Shown here one piece after another: positions 26,401 through 40,268 of a stretch of 64,000 bases of DNA. This DNA comes from Phalacrocorax aristotelis (taxonomy: Eukaryota; Chordata; Aves; Suliformes; Phalacrocoracidae). Location of the stretch: positions 55,004,918-55,068,917 of the forward strand of contig NC_134277.1 in the NCBI RefSeq assembly GCF_949628215.1, read 5' to 3'. The notes under the pieces are model-generated. The model worked only from the letters and a program-made list of their open reading frames with translations. It was not told the DNA's origin and did no database searches. The position numbers were made by a program, and so were the translations under genes. Numbering within the stretch: the stretch's first letter is position 1; every line of letters begins with the position of its first letter.

Positions 26401-29400
26401 TTCTGCAAGTTTTGTGATTTGCTTCTCAAGCATAGCCATCAAATACTCAAAAGTTCTTGGTCCACCAAAGCTGCTCAACACTACAGCTCTAGCGGCAGTC
26501 TGGAAGGTGTGAAGGCCCTGATTCTCCAAAACCTTGCAACACACAAGGCAAAAAAATCAATTTCTGTCCTACATGACAAAAAAGGACTTCAAAATAGAAA
26601 TAGGTTCATTTTGAGTAGTTACTGGATCCTTCCTATTTAGGCATTTCACACTACCTGCTCTACAAAGTGGTAAATCTGTATGTTATCCCCAACAACACTG
26701 CCTGACCTATGTTATTGCACAAAATGATGTTGCAGGACAAGCTACTGTGTGCTAGAGGAATATATCAACTGCATGGCAGTTACAGATGGTCCAGGCCTGT
26801 GATGGGAGAACTGCTACAGCTTACTTCGCTCTCCTGCTACTCAGAGAGGGCAGGCACCATCAGTTTTAAGTATAACACTCTACTAGATGGCCATTAAGAG
26901 CTAATAAAACTCCCCGAAAATATTTATTCTGCATAAGCCACAAAGAACCCTTTTTTTGGTGATGTTATGCAGAACAGTGGACTTTCTGCAGCTCACTTAA
27001 CCTTGGTGCACCAGAAGAAATAATTTTGTACAACTTTCAGCATTTCAGGAAAAGAAATGTTATTCATATCAGTTCCCAGGTATGTGGCAAAACTTGACCC
27101 TATGGTAATGTTCAGTAAATCTGCTTTGTTCCCAGTATACTGTGCCTTCTTTCCTTAGCCCGAGAAGTAGGCAACTGCAGCAATTACTGACTGTTGACTA
27201 TGAACATATATATTTCATTTAGTGCCACTGAAATCCAAAAGCAAAAGTCTACTCTTAGTCTTTCTTTCAATATTCCTGCACAACTTCTATAACACTGATT
27301 CACCTTCCATGTTGCAGAAACGGTGATGAACAAGCAAACTGAGATCTAGTTTATATTTATTTTCTAGCCAAATACAGTACACAGTTCTACAACCTGCCCG
27401 TAAGAGAGATCAGTTCAGAACCGTTCATCACTGAAGCAGGGGTACAGCACCGACCCCGTTACAGTTACATCTGTTTTGTGCTGCACTTCAGAAGAAAAAT
27501 CACCAGATGGCAGCAGCACATAAACCACAAATTGTGTTTCCAAAGGCCAGCACAAACTACGAGTTTTTATTGATGTTCTTCTGCATATTTTATTTTTCAA
27601 TGACATTGTAGCAGAAATTAGATAAACTATATTTTTAGAATAGTCATATTACTTGAAAGCAAATAATACACCTCAAAATGCACCAGATGCAGCAAAAGTC
27701 CCATTCCAAAACAAGCGCAGCTAAGAAGTTTGTCTATCCCTTGCTCCTTTTGAATTGAAGGGGCATTTCATGCCAACCATCTAACACAATGTGACTGGGC
27801 AAAAATATATTTTAAAAAAAAGCCCTACATAAAGCAATTTCTATTACTAGTTGTGCCCCACTATGCTGGTTGATGCTGTACGAAGGTAACAGAATGGTCT
27901 ATGCTCAGAAGAGCTTACAAGGTGAACAAAACCTGGCTCCTCTGAGGTATTTCCTTCTGCTTGTCATAACCCAGTTACCCCAGCTCTCACGCAGTCTGCA
28001 ATGTTCTCCGCATTACTTTGGGTACCACCAGCATACGGAGGACTTCAGGTGTACTTTTCTTTCTGTGGGGGTGGAGCCAGACTCATTGTGAACAAAGGGG
28101 GGAAAGCCCTGCAGCCCCCATGACTGCAGTGACCTCATGTGGGACAGGGGTGCACGTATGCTGCACCCCACAGAGGTGAGACAGGGCCAGGGGGGATGGA
28201 ATGTGGTGGGCACATATGCTGTGTGACAGCTACCAATATTTTGCTTCATCTCCATGTTCAGCTTTGCAGTTCTTTACACAGTTATCTACGGGGTCTGGCT
28301 GTCACAGCCATCGTTAGCAGGAGACACGTGCATAGCTCCAGGGGCACAGGGAGCGCACACGCTGTGCTTCACGTCCTTCTGCGCAGCCTCCCACTCCTTG
28401 CCCAGGGCCCGGCTCCCCGCAGAGCTCTGGGTGCCCACATCCCCCTGGGGGGATATTGGCCTAGATGCTCTCCTGGTATCAGCCATAAGCACTTGAGGGA
28501 ACCAGGTCATGGAGCATTAGTGACACTAACTGCGCTGTCCCAGAGCATGATAGAAAGAGCTAAGTAGCAAATCTACATCTATCATCAGAGCATTCAGCTT
28601 CAGTCCTCCTCCAAAACACCTGAGGAAAAAAGCAGTTTTGCACCAAGTTCCAGCCAAGTTTTTGGCTTAAGATTCAGTGTATAGTACGGTTATGTCTAGC
28701 ATGCTCATGGCATAGCACAGTCGGCAGTCAGAGCACAGCAGCCTGGAGTGCTGCCCAGGTTGCAAAACCTGTCTGAAAACCAGGGTGAGAGGGTGCACTG
28801 TCAGCTCCTCAATGCTGTAGCTAGACAGCCACTGGTACCTGCACTAGATGCTAACGTGTTTTAAAGCTGATGCACATATTTACTGATTTAAAACTAGCTT
28901 CAGTACATCTGCTGCGCACTACAGTCAGCACTGCGACAGCAGGTATAAATATACTTCTTTGTGAAATGCCTGGGGCTGGTGGGTGGGTGGGTTGGCTCTC
29001 TCTTTCACTCTCTCACATTACAGGTTGTCCTGAGCTCATGTATAGAAGGAAGCTTTGGACAAGAACTGAATTAGCTGATAATATTCTGTTAAGTAACTCA
29101 TTAAAGAAAAATGAAAGCTTTTTAGTTTTAGGTTTTTTTAAATGTTCATTTAATCCTCTCCCTACCCAAATCAGAGATGCATATGGGCAAGGGAAGAAGC
29201 ATGCTCTCTACTTTGTACATCACTGAAAAGTATTTGATTTCCTGCACTAGTGAACAACCCTGTGCATCTCTAGAAGGGTTCAGAACTGACATCTGTGGGC
29301 TTTGGTGGCAGAGGTTCACCATCCAGAAGCCTCCACCTTTGCCCCTTTCAAGAATATCCCCAGGACAATTTGGCCCATGACTCTGGAAACTCCCTTTAAT

Positions 29401-32400
29401 AGGTTGGCTGGAGCTACAGAAAGTATTTAAAGTAGCTGGGGACAAAGGTCATGTCAGGTTTGGTAATACAGATAGACATCGTGAATCTCCCACGCTGTCG
29501 CTGAGAGCGACAGGCGCACCCCTGCAAACTGCCATGTTTGGGAGCAAGGCGGCAGCTTTCCCTGCGAGTCAGAGCTTCCCCTCATCTCCCGCCTGTCCTA
29601 CGCAAGAACACACTGCCCTAGAAATGATAAAAGAATAAAGGAGTAATCTAAGAGCTGAATTTGACAGGAAAAGAGAGAACACTGTAGGCAGTTCTCCGTG
29701 ATAAATGATGGTTCTGCAGTCTGGGAGGTTAGGAGTAGTGATGAATCTAGTCAAAACCTGAAATTACAGTCACTTTGACAATGGTCTTTTATCTTCCCTC
29801 AGCTGGTGAAACAGATTCAAACTTTGCCAGGTCCTCCTCCTACTTTCCTTGAGAGTCAGTATCACTTCCATCTTATTTCACTGAGCTTCAGCCAACTGTC
29901 ATTAATTCAGATTCATGCTGCTGCCAAATGTCGGGAGAGACGGGTGATGGTTGTGTCTGCTTCTGATGAAAATGAGAGGTAGAACTGAATGTCATCAGCC
30001 TACACTGTAGATCACGTTACATCACAACTTCTCCCAGTAGCAGCTGCACGGAGATAATGAATAAAAAATAAGCGATCGCAGGGAGCCTCGTATGCAATGA
30101 GAGCACCTCACAAAACGGAGGATGGCTTCCAGCAACCCTTACAGAGACCTCTGAGAAACATGAGTGAAAAGCCCCTATGTTTTTGCTAGGTCTTACAACT
30201 TCTGCCTGGTCAGCAGTATCCAAAGCAATTGGGAGGCCAGAGCAGGTATCTGGCTTTTGGGTGTTACTTTGTAGAGATCAACAGTCAATTATAATAGCTC
30301 TATTTCCATGGTAATAGGCATTAAACTGTGTTCTGGGGGTCTAAGGGTGTCAGGCTTAGTAAGCTTGCCTCTCTTTGTCAATGATATTTTCCCGAGGAGA
30401 AATGCTAACTATCAGCCAGTAGTTGACAAGTATGTAGAAGATCTATGGAATAGGAGCCATTTCTTACCCATAAAGAAATCAGAGTTCTCTAGAGCATAAA
30501 AATACACCCAGGGTAACAGCAAAGGTCCCCATCTCCCAGATGTCACTGACCATGAGGGGAATCAACACTCTCATAGCAGCCATGGCAAAGCAATGTGGTG
30601 CCGTCAGAAAAAGTATGTATGTTCTCACAAAGTTGCCTTGAAGCCTGAGCTGGATGTGGGGTTGGGACTTTGAATTTTGCAGCAAGGTTCAAAGGGTCAG
30701 ACTGTCAGCTGGAACCATTAGTACGGCAACATGGAGGTCCATGACTGTACAAGCAATGCTCTGACCCTCCTATGCTCTGCTGAGGGTGTGGGAAGAAAAG
30801 GCAGACATAATATTAGAAAAGACCTTTCAAGATCTCAGCACATAACTTTAGCACAACTAGATTTCATTTCAGAAGTGTTCTAGTTTAAAAGACTATCACT
30901 GTTAATCTAAACCAATGTCTCTCAAGCATTTGGTTGTCCTGGATAGCAAAGGTATTTTGTATTTTTCCCCCCTAAGATTTAAACAACAGCAGGTTTTATA
31001 ACTTTCACTGGGCCATCTGCCTTAAGTATGCGGTGTGTGCATATCCTTTCCCACTAGGATGAATCAGCTTGCTGCAGTAGGACCTAAACTATGACACATA
31101 CATGCAACAAAATGTTATAAATGTACAATGACTTTTAGGAATGTACTAACTGAAAATCATACAATCCCCCAAAGCTCCAAGGGCTGCAGGCAGCGCATCC
31201 TGACACCACTGGCAGGTGGCACGACCTCCCAGAAGCCATTTCAGAAGTCTGCCAGACTTTCTTTCTTTGCTGCCTGTCCAGTTTCTGTGCTTGTGAACAC
31301 GGCATCACCTCCTTCTGGGTCTCCATCTTTATATCCATTGCTGAACTTAGACATATGCATGTGCGTGAGATACATCAAGGAGGATTGTGGCAAAGCAAAG
31401 CACTCAGAGTATTCTCAAGAGCTGCAGAAATAAGTTGTCTTTCCAGGAGGACTTCTCTGAGGGAACCAGACAACTCACAGTGTTTCTGGACAGGGAGAAG
31501 GTGCAGGGAGGTTTGAAGACTCACCATTTCACAACTTTGCTTTCACTTTGCTTTTTCTCTCAGTCTCTGCTTCTTTCTGAGACCACAGGACTTTCCCTCC
31601 AGACTTCTTCCTTCAGACTACAAAATGCATTGAAATGATACAGCTCCCTCTTACTCACACTTACAGGTCCCTTATGTAAGAAAAGGGAAACAATAAGGCC
31701 TTTACATGATTCATTTGCAGAAGATGGGAAAAATAGGGGCTGTGGCATCATAAATCAAATAGAGGCAACCCAAAGCAGCTAAAGAAGGCAGATGTCTCCT
31801 TTGTGCCAGGTCACCTGCAGAAGATAAAACTGTTGCAGAGAGGGATCTATCTATTATGGATCTATTATTCATCATGTTTTATGAAGGGAGAACTTATATT
31901 TGGAGACTGTATGTGATCATTAACCAATGCCAAAGTTTAACATAAATGTCGGGCAGTATCAACACAAGAGTAGTTGTAGGACGTTTTAAGCTCAGCTCCT
32001 GATTTTGGTTGCAGCTTTAGCAAGTCTTCCCTCTGGCCATCTCTTTGCCTTACCCTTTCCTTTAATCTGTACTTAAAACTAAAAGTCACTGTGTTACATA
32101 TGAAGAAAAACAGTGTTATGTAGGCACTACAGCAAATAAGAAATATGAAATAGCTGTTCACTTCTTAATACTGAAACTAGAGAAAGGTACATGGAAAATC
32201 CTGCACTCTTTGAAGCATAGGAAATATATGTGCCTTTTCTTCTTGCACTTTTGAAGACATTGCTCCTTCAATTGCAAGCAGACGTTACAATGGATAATGG
32301 ATAATAAACAGGATTCACGTTCTTGGCACTCAGTCAATTAAAAGAAATACCAATTGCATTCTGTGAATATTCCCATGGTGCCAAACCATCAGAGGAGTTG

Positions 32401-34138
32401 GTGAGTAGGAGGAGTGAAGGTGTGATAATTGAAAGAATTGCTACTTGATAAGTCACAGGAGCTAATGTGTTAGCTCAGCATGCGGGGAAGCTAGGACGCT
32501 CCCAGCTGCCGCAAAAACTGGGTGTATGCAATCCCTGGCACCACTCGTTGGGACAAGATGAATCACAAGCGCTTCAGTAGCAAGCTACCATGTCACAGGG
32601 AGCCAGATGGAAGTGGTTACTTCTCTGATTGATTGCCTTGTGGGCTACCAAGGGCTTTTCCAGCAGGCTAATGCCTTTCTGTTGGCACTCAAGCGCCTGG
32701 GAGCAGTGTGTCCGCTTGGGTCAGCACCATGCAGGAATTCCTGCCTTTCGAGTGCGTGGCCACCCCGCAGAGGGAGAAGGAAGTAAATAAGGAGCAAGGG
32801 GGAGCAGGTGACTACAATGTGCACCGAAATAACACGGACTTCCGATGCCTCCCTAATAGATGTTGCTGCTAATGAATTTTCAGGCACGTGCTGAGTTAAT
32901 GGGGGTGAGCAACATTGAAACATCCTTTAGTTAAACCCAGTGCTTTACAAAGGCTAATTGAAAAAGGAAGGAGCAGCAGGGGTGGGGGGGAGAACAAGGA
33001 GGAAGAGGGGGTGGAGGGGGAGAACAGCTCTATTTTTCAAGTGCTGAATATGAAATCCCTGCAACAGATGAGTTTACATGCAAGCCTGCACCTCATCAGG
33101 GCAAAGATACAGTGAGTGGAGTCAAGTAATTTTCCTCGGCACACAGCATCCCCAGCCCCTTACCCTGCCCAGCCAGCTTTCTCAACTGTGAGCTTTAGAA
33201 TATAAACAGCCAATAAGTAAGGACAATAACTGTAGTTCCTGCTGAGAGCTAACTCTGTCTGTCATGCATTTGCTGGGTCCTAATACAGGACAGTGAATAA
33301 AGCTTCATTACAGAACAATGGAGTTAGCTGCCAGAGCCTACAGATTTGAATAAACAACAAATAAGCAACATCTGCTCCAGCATATGTGTATGGTAAAAAA
33401 AAAGTCACAAAATAAAAGAATTTGTAAATGCCAAAAGCAACACTAAACTGCCAGTGCTACTGTAGAGTGAATTTTTAATTGCACATGCATACAGGCAGGC
33501 TGTGGGTATTAGTCTCACATATGTCTGGTTGCTGCCAACCTGGGAGTATAGATGAATTTAATTAAATAAGGATTATCCCTTCTCCCCAGTACAATTACTT
33601 ATTTATAACAATGATAAAATTGCCTAATAAAAAAGATTGTAATATTTTTTAAAACAGAGCTAGAAAACACTCTGCTTTCCCTGTAAGTCATTCAGGGATG
33701 TTTGGGGGGTTTGAGCATCTTTTAAAATTAAGTCTCAGCATTCTGCCAAGAGAGAGGGGAAAAAAGCCTTATCATAAAGCCTACTGCAGTTAAACAGCCA
33801 GAATCTACATTATGGAGAAATATAAAGAAGACACACAGCAGCCAGGGAATTGGCTTTCATGGGGAGTGTAGAAAATTAAGCAATTGGACTAAAATTGAGG
33901 CCAGGCTACAGAGCCAAGGGACAATACCACTGGGACAAGTACTTCCATAAGTCACCCGTCTCTAATATGCTCCATCTAGGCAAAGCAGTCTGTTCCTATC
34001 TATCTCTATTTCTTCTCATAGTGGGCGCTTCACATTTTCCTGCTCAGGTGAGCTCCTATTTCAGCAGGGTCACGTCAGGATCTCACATCTTCATCATTAC
34101 TCAACATCCTTTCCTACAGAGCCCACAACCAAATGAGA

Positions 34139-34178
34139 GTGGGCCCTTATTGTATCAGGCACTGCATGAGCCTTGGAA
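34139..34178 (+). repeat. Possible second copy of the ancient repeat
   Basis: GGGCCCTTATTGTATCAGGC followed by ACTGCATGAGCC matches the start of the element at 8145 (GGCCCCTATTGTGCCAGGCA). Only about 35-40 bases are recognisable. Confidence 0.28.
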
Positions 34179-34600
34179 AATAGGCAGCCTGTGTGCCAGG
34201 GAATTGGGAGGCCAAATCTAAATTGAGGCATGGTCTCCTGGGAGCTGAGGTTTTCCTTGTGTAGGCTGTTGATGGACTCTCTTTCCCACTTGGTGCTGTT
34301 TTGAGGACCCCTGCTTATGGGTCCTCCCTGAGCCACATTCCGCTGAATTTGGTAGGAAGCTTCTTAAGAGCTAGGTATTATTCACTACTAACAATATTAC
34401 ATTCACAACTGGCAATTTTTAGACTGTTTCCGTGATGCAGAGCAAGTTGAAGTCACAATAAAACTCTCATGGGTATGGAGGGGTACACCATTTAAAAGCA
34501 GTGGGGAAAAGAGAAAGAATATGAAAAAAAAGCCTGTAAAAAAAAAAGCCAGAAATCTCCACTTTAAATTTAGGTCAAGCATCAACAACACTAAAACAAC

Positions 34601-34616
34601 AGAGAGAGAGAGAGAG
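34601..34616. repeat. (AG)8 microsatellite
   Basis: Eight uninterrupted AG units in intron F-E. Confidence 0.95.
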
Positions 34617-36623
34617 ATGTTCCAGTGTTTAAACAAAACTCTGAAATGATATTGTGGTTTTGCAAAGGCATAAATCTTACACAGGTTCAGTTTACTTGTA
34701 TGATTTTCATTGATCACTTAACTGGATGACAGTCTTAGCAGATTTAAAAACAGATAAATACTTCCTGCATTTTCTGTCATGAAATTACTACTAAATACAT
34801 GCTTATTCCTATGTCTTAAAAGAGTATTCAGGGCACATGGTTATTTTTTTCCCCTTATATTATGATTGATATACCTATACAATCTGTTAATTCCTTCATC
34901 ATTAAATAGCATAGTCATTTTTCAGAGATGGACAAAGAAAGGAAAAAACATTTGTGGGTATGTTGTTAGCTTTTGAAATTTTTTTCCCCACTGGGCTATG
35001 TCCATATTATCTTTTTTTAATTTCCCACTGAATATTTGTCCAAGTGGTGTTTTTTCCACTGCACCAGTTCTTGGGAATTGCTTTTCTTTGTGTAGATATT
35101 CCTATGAGCAAGACTACTGATACGGGGGCATGTCTTTGTTCATGAAGATCAAAACATCCATCAGAAAACAAAATCAAAGTAACCTCATGTAACTCAGGCG
35201 ACAAATCATACAGTCCGAATAGCAACAAGGACCTGACATTAAGCCCCCAAAGTCACTGGAGTCATGCATTGACAGACCGGACACATACAATCCTGCCAGA
35301 AGACGTGGCAAGATCAGCTGAATGCTGTAGCTATGCAATCTGTTACACAGTTAAAAAAACCACCTAGCAAAACAGCAAAAGTATGTTTACAGATCACTTG
35401 AAAACAAAAATAAACCCTCCAGGACTGAGAGATTCATGCTATACTCCATCACCTTTACTCAGCTCTAGCGTTTACTAAGAAAATTCCACACACTGATGAA
35501 AACACTGGCCTGGCTGAAGTCAGGAGAGCTTATGCCACTGCCTTCAACGGGCTCATGATTTAACTCCCACAAATCCAGCCGTGTCTCCAGCCAATAGCAT
35601 CTGTGAATGACCAACACCAGTGGATATCTGAATTCTTTTTTAGATACCTGTGTATGAACTTGGGTTGCTTAAGTATTTGTGCTGGCTCCCCGAAAGTGAT
35701 ACAATGTAGTCCTCAAAAGGCGAGGGCTCACCAAACTTTCACCTTCGTCCCTTGCTATCTGCTTCTTGCTACTTACCAGACCTTTCACATTAAATTTCTG
35801 TCCCATTTAAAAAACAAAACGAAACAAAAAAACCTGCCAGTCCTGTTTTAAGCACTGGTTAGCAAGGGTCCCTAGAGACCAAGGCCAAGCGTTCCCTGTT
35901 CTGGAGGCTGAACAGCTGTTTCCCCAATACCGCCACCCCTGACAGCAAACGCTTCTCAGGATCCAAAATCAGATTGCCCCAAATGACAGCATAACATCTG
36001 GTCTAACAGCTTTGCTTTTAATCCTTTCATAGGCGCCTCAAATAACTTATTTTCTAACACATGACTCAATGTTATGTCAGCTCATGTGGTGATATTCTAT
36101 GTGATATAGGAGTCTCAGATGATGGGGTAGAGGCCATGCTGCCACCAGAACGTCCTGGTTGCCTAGTCGTTGTTGAGTTGGGTACAGAGTGGCTGCAGAG
36201 CCACCATCTCCAGTCTCCTGGTTGACTTATTTCTTAGGGATCTAAGAGTTGGCTGATAAGGGTTTGTCTGAGTCTGGCAAATAATTCACTGAGTAGGAAC
36301 AAAGCTTTGATGCTGCTTGGAAGAGTAGAGAGGTCTGCTTAAAGAATCAGGCAGGGACCCCACACTCTCAAAGCTGTGCATATGAGATGCCCTTTGCATG
36401 TGCACTCATTGTGTCTCCCTGATGAGCTCAGTACATTTTACAGCCCTATGATTTATCAAGTTATATCACCTAGACTGCTATGTATAGAATAATGCATCCA
36501 AATGCCAGAGGTGGTGGAAGCAGAGAGGAAAAATGGATTGCTAGGATAAGCTTCAGAAGTAGATACATGGGAACAGTATTTTAAAAACAAAACTGGCCAA
36601 ATTATTTGTTTCTTAACACTCAC

Positions 36624-36678
36624 CTGAAGTGGTGTCAGGAGCATTTTGACATTGAGTTTCGTCCTCAAAACTCTGAAT
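36624..36678 (-). CDS. ITPRID1: ITPRID1 exon F, acidic linker
   Basis: A 55-nt exon with acceptor TTTTCTTTTCAG and donor G/GTGAGTG. It reads 18 codons, IQSFEDETQCQNAPDTTS, plus one base. With exon G it rebuilds SFEIKEIQSFEDE, which parallels ITPRID2 SFEMEEVQSTEGE. Phase 0 in and phase 1 out match exons G and E. Too short to find by open-frame length alone; the support comes from splice sites, phase and family alignment. Confidence 0.8.
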
Positions 36679-38874
36679 CTGAAAAGAAAAGGATGAGAAG
36701 GAAAAATTTGTATTGATGGTAATGATTATGAGTGTACACCTAATAATGAGGGGGGAATAGGAGTAAAACCAAAAAAATTCCTAACATTTCAAAGTGAAAA
36801 TATAAAATCTTTCAGATGATTCCTTTTTGGTTGTCTCCTCTTTAAAGTATTTGTCCTTGTCATAAACCAGGCTCCAGTTTCAGAACCTTACCAAACCTTG
36901 CTCAAAGTAATCAATACATAAAGTTTCCCAACATGTAAATAAACTAACAATCTTGTTTGAACAGCCTCAGAGAAATGTCCCTGGAAAAAAAAATATGACT
37001 TAGTAGAAGAAACCCAAGGAAATGTAACCATATGGAGGCAAATTCTTGCCAAAGAGTGTATACAAGGTCAGATTTTTTTTTCCTCCAGGAATGAAGACCC
37101 ATTTGACTTTTTCATATTATCAAGGGGAACAGCATGTCATGGTGCTGCATAAACTCCTTCAGAAAAAAACCCTTAATTAATAGAAAAGGGGTTCTATTAG
37201 GTAAAAGTAACACTTGAACATGTGTGTTGGGTCTGCCCTCCATTGAGTCTTTAGCTCAAGAGATCTCTAAGCCCCTCATTGTCAAATGCTAGAAGAAAAC
37301 AAGAGAAGGATCGCTCTATATGTGCCTGTCATTCTGTTCGCTATACATCTGCTGCTGGCCACTGCCAAACTAACAATTTAGGTGGCCCGATGGTTGCAGT
37401 ACATGGTTCTTACAGCCTTAATTTAATGATGTGGTAGAGAATACTCAGAAGTTAAACAATATATATCCTGTCTAATTTGAGCATACAGCGTTCACTAAAT
37501 TGTCTTAGACATCAAACTGGGGAGTTTATGATCATCTACATTTACTGCTCTGTCAATGTCCTCACTTTTGTGTGAGCTGCTAGTCACAGAGCTGCAAGTC
37601 CAGCATGCTAAGTGCTTTACAAAGACATATGGGCTGTTTTGGAACTATAAATTCGCTGTGCTGGAGATCTCTGAAAGACACCCTCTTCCCCACTGAGGCT
37701 GATATCAGGCCCGTGCTCTGATTCTTGAGTCAGCTCTGCTGACACGAAGGCTGCACCAAACCTTTTGCAGAAAAATACACCTTTGAAAGGACTTGAAATG
37801 ATAAATATGCTTTCCTCGATAACAATGCCAGCACCTTAACCTGACCTTTTCCAGTGCTTTAAAAAATGGAAAACTTTTTTAAGACTCCCACCTTTTCCAG
37901 CTCCTCGCTGCTCGCTCCTCCCTCCCTCCCTCCCTCCCTCCCTCCCTCCCTCCCTCCCATGGTCACTATGTTTTCAGGGGGCTGCCAACTGTCCCATTTC
38001 TCCTCCTTTCTTTGATTCTTACAGTAGAGCCTAATTTTTTTACTCCTTCCTTTTCCTCATTCTTGAAGGATGGCTGGAAAGGGAAGAGTATTCCTGTCAG
38101 CATCCCAGTGGAGTCTGTATGATAGGAGAGTGTCCTCCCACAGACCTTTTTCTGCAGCAGTACAGCCAAAAAAACTGCTGCTCACAAAACAACTCTAGAT
38201 GTAAGGAAGGGACTGGAAAGTGTCCTGGTCTCTGCTCCTTCATGTTGAACCCCCACTGACAATCTACTGTTGCTAAAACATACAGAGAGCTGAGTATCAT
38301 GGACTTCACAGACTGGATATAAGAACAAGCTGCTGTTCTGAGTTATTCTGGTTTTTGGATGCCTGGCTTACAGAGCGATAAAATATTTCAAACACTGCTA
38401 TAAAACCAAGGCTAATTTTGTGATGCAACTTTCTGAAAGAGCACACCAGAAAACGAGCTTGGGGGGGTTAAAAAAAGATAGGAAAAAAAACCCCAACCCT
38501 GTTTAATGACTGGATCTGTAAAAATATCCTTTACCATATGTATTAGTGTTCCTGCAACTTCCTTCTATAAAAAAATAACAACCTAGCACTGCATAAAACA
38601 CATTGGCATGTTACACTATCATACTGGTTGAATGAATCCTACCTCAGTAACTTCAGTGCCAACTTTTTTGGCAGTATCCTAACACAAAGACAACTTTAAA
38701 CAATCAAAACGCCAATGAGTAGTGTAAATACCAATGTTTTCCCCATAAAGCTGTTGCATGGTGTTTGTTGAAAGAATTTACTCTAGTTTCCACCTTGAAA
38801 AACAGAATCCAAACTTATACCATAAATATGGGTGGAGATACACTGCTAGCACAATACACAAAAATCCACCTCAC
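36679..38874 (-). other. Intron G-F of ITPRID1, about 2.2 kb
   Basis: Contains the (CCCT)n tract at 37917-37958 and otherwise nothing I recognise. Confidence 0.65.
37917..37958. repeat. (CCCT)n microsatellite, G4-forming on the minus strand
   Basis: About ten perfect CCCT/CCTC units. The minus strand, which is the sense strand of ITPRID1, carries repeated GGGA and meets the classical G-quadruplex pattern of four or more G3 runs with one-base loops. It lies in intron F-E. Confidence 0.95.
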
Positions 38875-39467
38875 CTCTTTGATTTCAAATGAGTCTGGCA
38901 GCTGGCAGTTTAGGTCGATCACTTTTTTGAGTGTGTGGGCCACAAGAAAAGGTGGCTCCTTTCTTGGCCTGTCTTCGGCAGGCACCTGCCATGCAGGAGA
39001 AAGGTGGGGCTGTTTTGCAACTAAGTGCAACGAAGCCGAGGCTTTCCCAAATGGGGTCAGTGGACCCAGGGATGTGGGACGTGCCAAGGCACCTTCGTCT
39101 CTGGGAGTTTGCTCCTGGGTCAGACAGCCCAATGTAACATGTGCAGAAAAGCCCACCTGGACTGTTCCCCTCTCAGCAATATCTGCACAAGAACAGGGTT
39201 GCTCTTTTCTGCTGGGCAAGTTGGCTTCGCCAGGTGCCAGCGAGCCCTGTTTCAGCAGCGTTGCTTGCTGAGAAGCCCTTTTCAGGAGGTGACCTATTCT
39301 CCTCCGCTTCACTCGTGTGACCACAGGTCTGCTCTTTGTAGCATCCAGGAGAGCTGTCTTATCACCGCCGGCGTCCTGTGCTTTGGTCTGTTGGGTGTTG
39401 ACGTCAGTCAGCAAAGACGAGAGGGCACTGGTTACACGGTCAAGTACTTCGAGCTGTTGAAAACGTT
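38875..39467 (-). CDS. ITPRID1: ITPRID1 exon G, end of KRAP domain plus basic region
   Basis: A 593-nt exon. The first two bases complete the codon from exon H, then 197 codons follow, with donor GAG/GTGAGG. It starts RFQQLEVLDRVTSALSSLLTDV, the conserved second half of the KRAP IP3R-binding domain. A strongly basic patch, RVKRRRIGHLLKR, follows at about 39277-39315 and is directly followed by A-S, giving a possible basophilic kinase site. A Pro/Ser-rich linker comes next, and the exon ends with VIDLNCQLPDSFEIKE. The acceptor (CCAAACTTAAG) has a weak pyrimidine tract, but frame continuity with exon H and domain similarity make the boundary likely. Its base composition is more GC-rich than the flanking introns. 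Confidence 0.87.
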
Positions 39468-40268
39468 CTTAAGTTTGGCAGAATGGAAGGCAACATGGTT
39501 ATTAAAAAATATAATTTGAAATAATTAGGTACAATGAATATTCAAACTTGTCATTGCCAAGAAACATACTAAGTACCTCATTCAAAAGTGGCTAAATTTT
39601 TCCATTTGCTTCCAGAGTATCCATTCAGGCTACATACAGACGTCATTGCATAGTTCTTTATATTAGACAAACACTTACACAATGTTGAATTCATTGGGTC
39701 AAGTGCGGCTGCATACTGCTCTGTGTGAATAAAGGTTACAGAATCCAGCCTGAAATTCTCCGGTTGGCTGGGCCAGACTTGGATGCCATTTTTGAGGACT
39801 TATTAAAATTCATGTGAATAAAGTTATTAAAATCTGATCTCAAATGTTTACAGCTGGCAGCTGTCCAGGATAACTGCAAAATGCATATAGCCATTAATTG
39901 AAAAAAAATTGACCACAGAAGCTATGTTCTCATTTTCATAGCAGCACAAAGCAAACCACTTATCCCCCAGAAACTCATAGCTGATGTCGTATAAAGGTTC
40001 CCAGATTTTTTTCATTTTACTAACCTCCTGTAATTTCTGGGTCATTTTTCCATGGCATAACATCTAAAAAGAAGCAAATAATGCATTCTCTAAGGGATCC
40101 TGGAGATTTCCATCACTACAACACTATGAAGTTATTTACACAAAGAAACACAACACATTTGCTTGCATGTTTTGTCTGTACCTATCCTGAGGCAATTAAT
40201 ATGTCACCAGGGCTCCTCCTTCCTTGAGAGACTCATTGAGGACAGTAGATGGCAAAATGCTAACTTTC

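Larger units (their letters stand above)
20715..36623 (-). other. Intron F-E of ITPRID1, about 15.9 kb
   Basis: The largest intron. Exons F and E meet in phase, so no further exon is required. It contains the CR1 copy at 23.1-23.5 kb, the poly(A) tract, the (AG)8 repeat and a possible ancient repeat at 34.1 kb. Around 28.1-28.5 kb and near 29.5 kb the base composition is locally more GC-rich with some CpG, but I see no gene there. The short open frames have no recognisable protein similarity. Confidence 0.65.

Noticed and set aside
28100..28480. GC-richer segment as a CpG-island promoter
   Set aside because: CpG is only moderately frequent, there is no associated first exon, and it lies inside intron F-E.
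40025..40063. 39-nt segment with splice-like ends (reads VMPWKNDPEITG between exons H and G)
   Set aside because: It would keep the frame, but it would split NLY from RFQQLEVL, which are adjacent or nearly so throughout the family. Treated as chance or at most a rare cassette.
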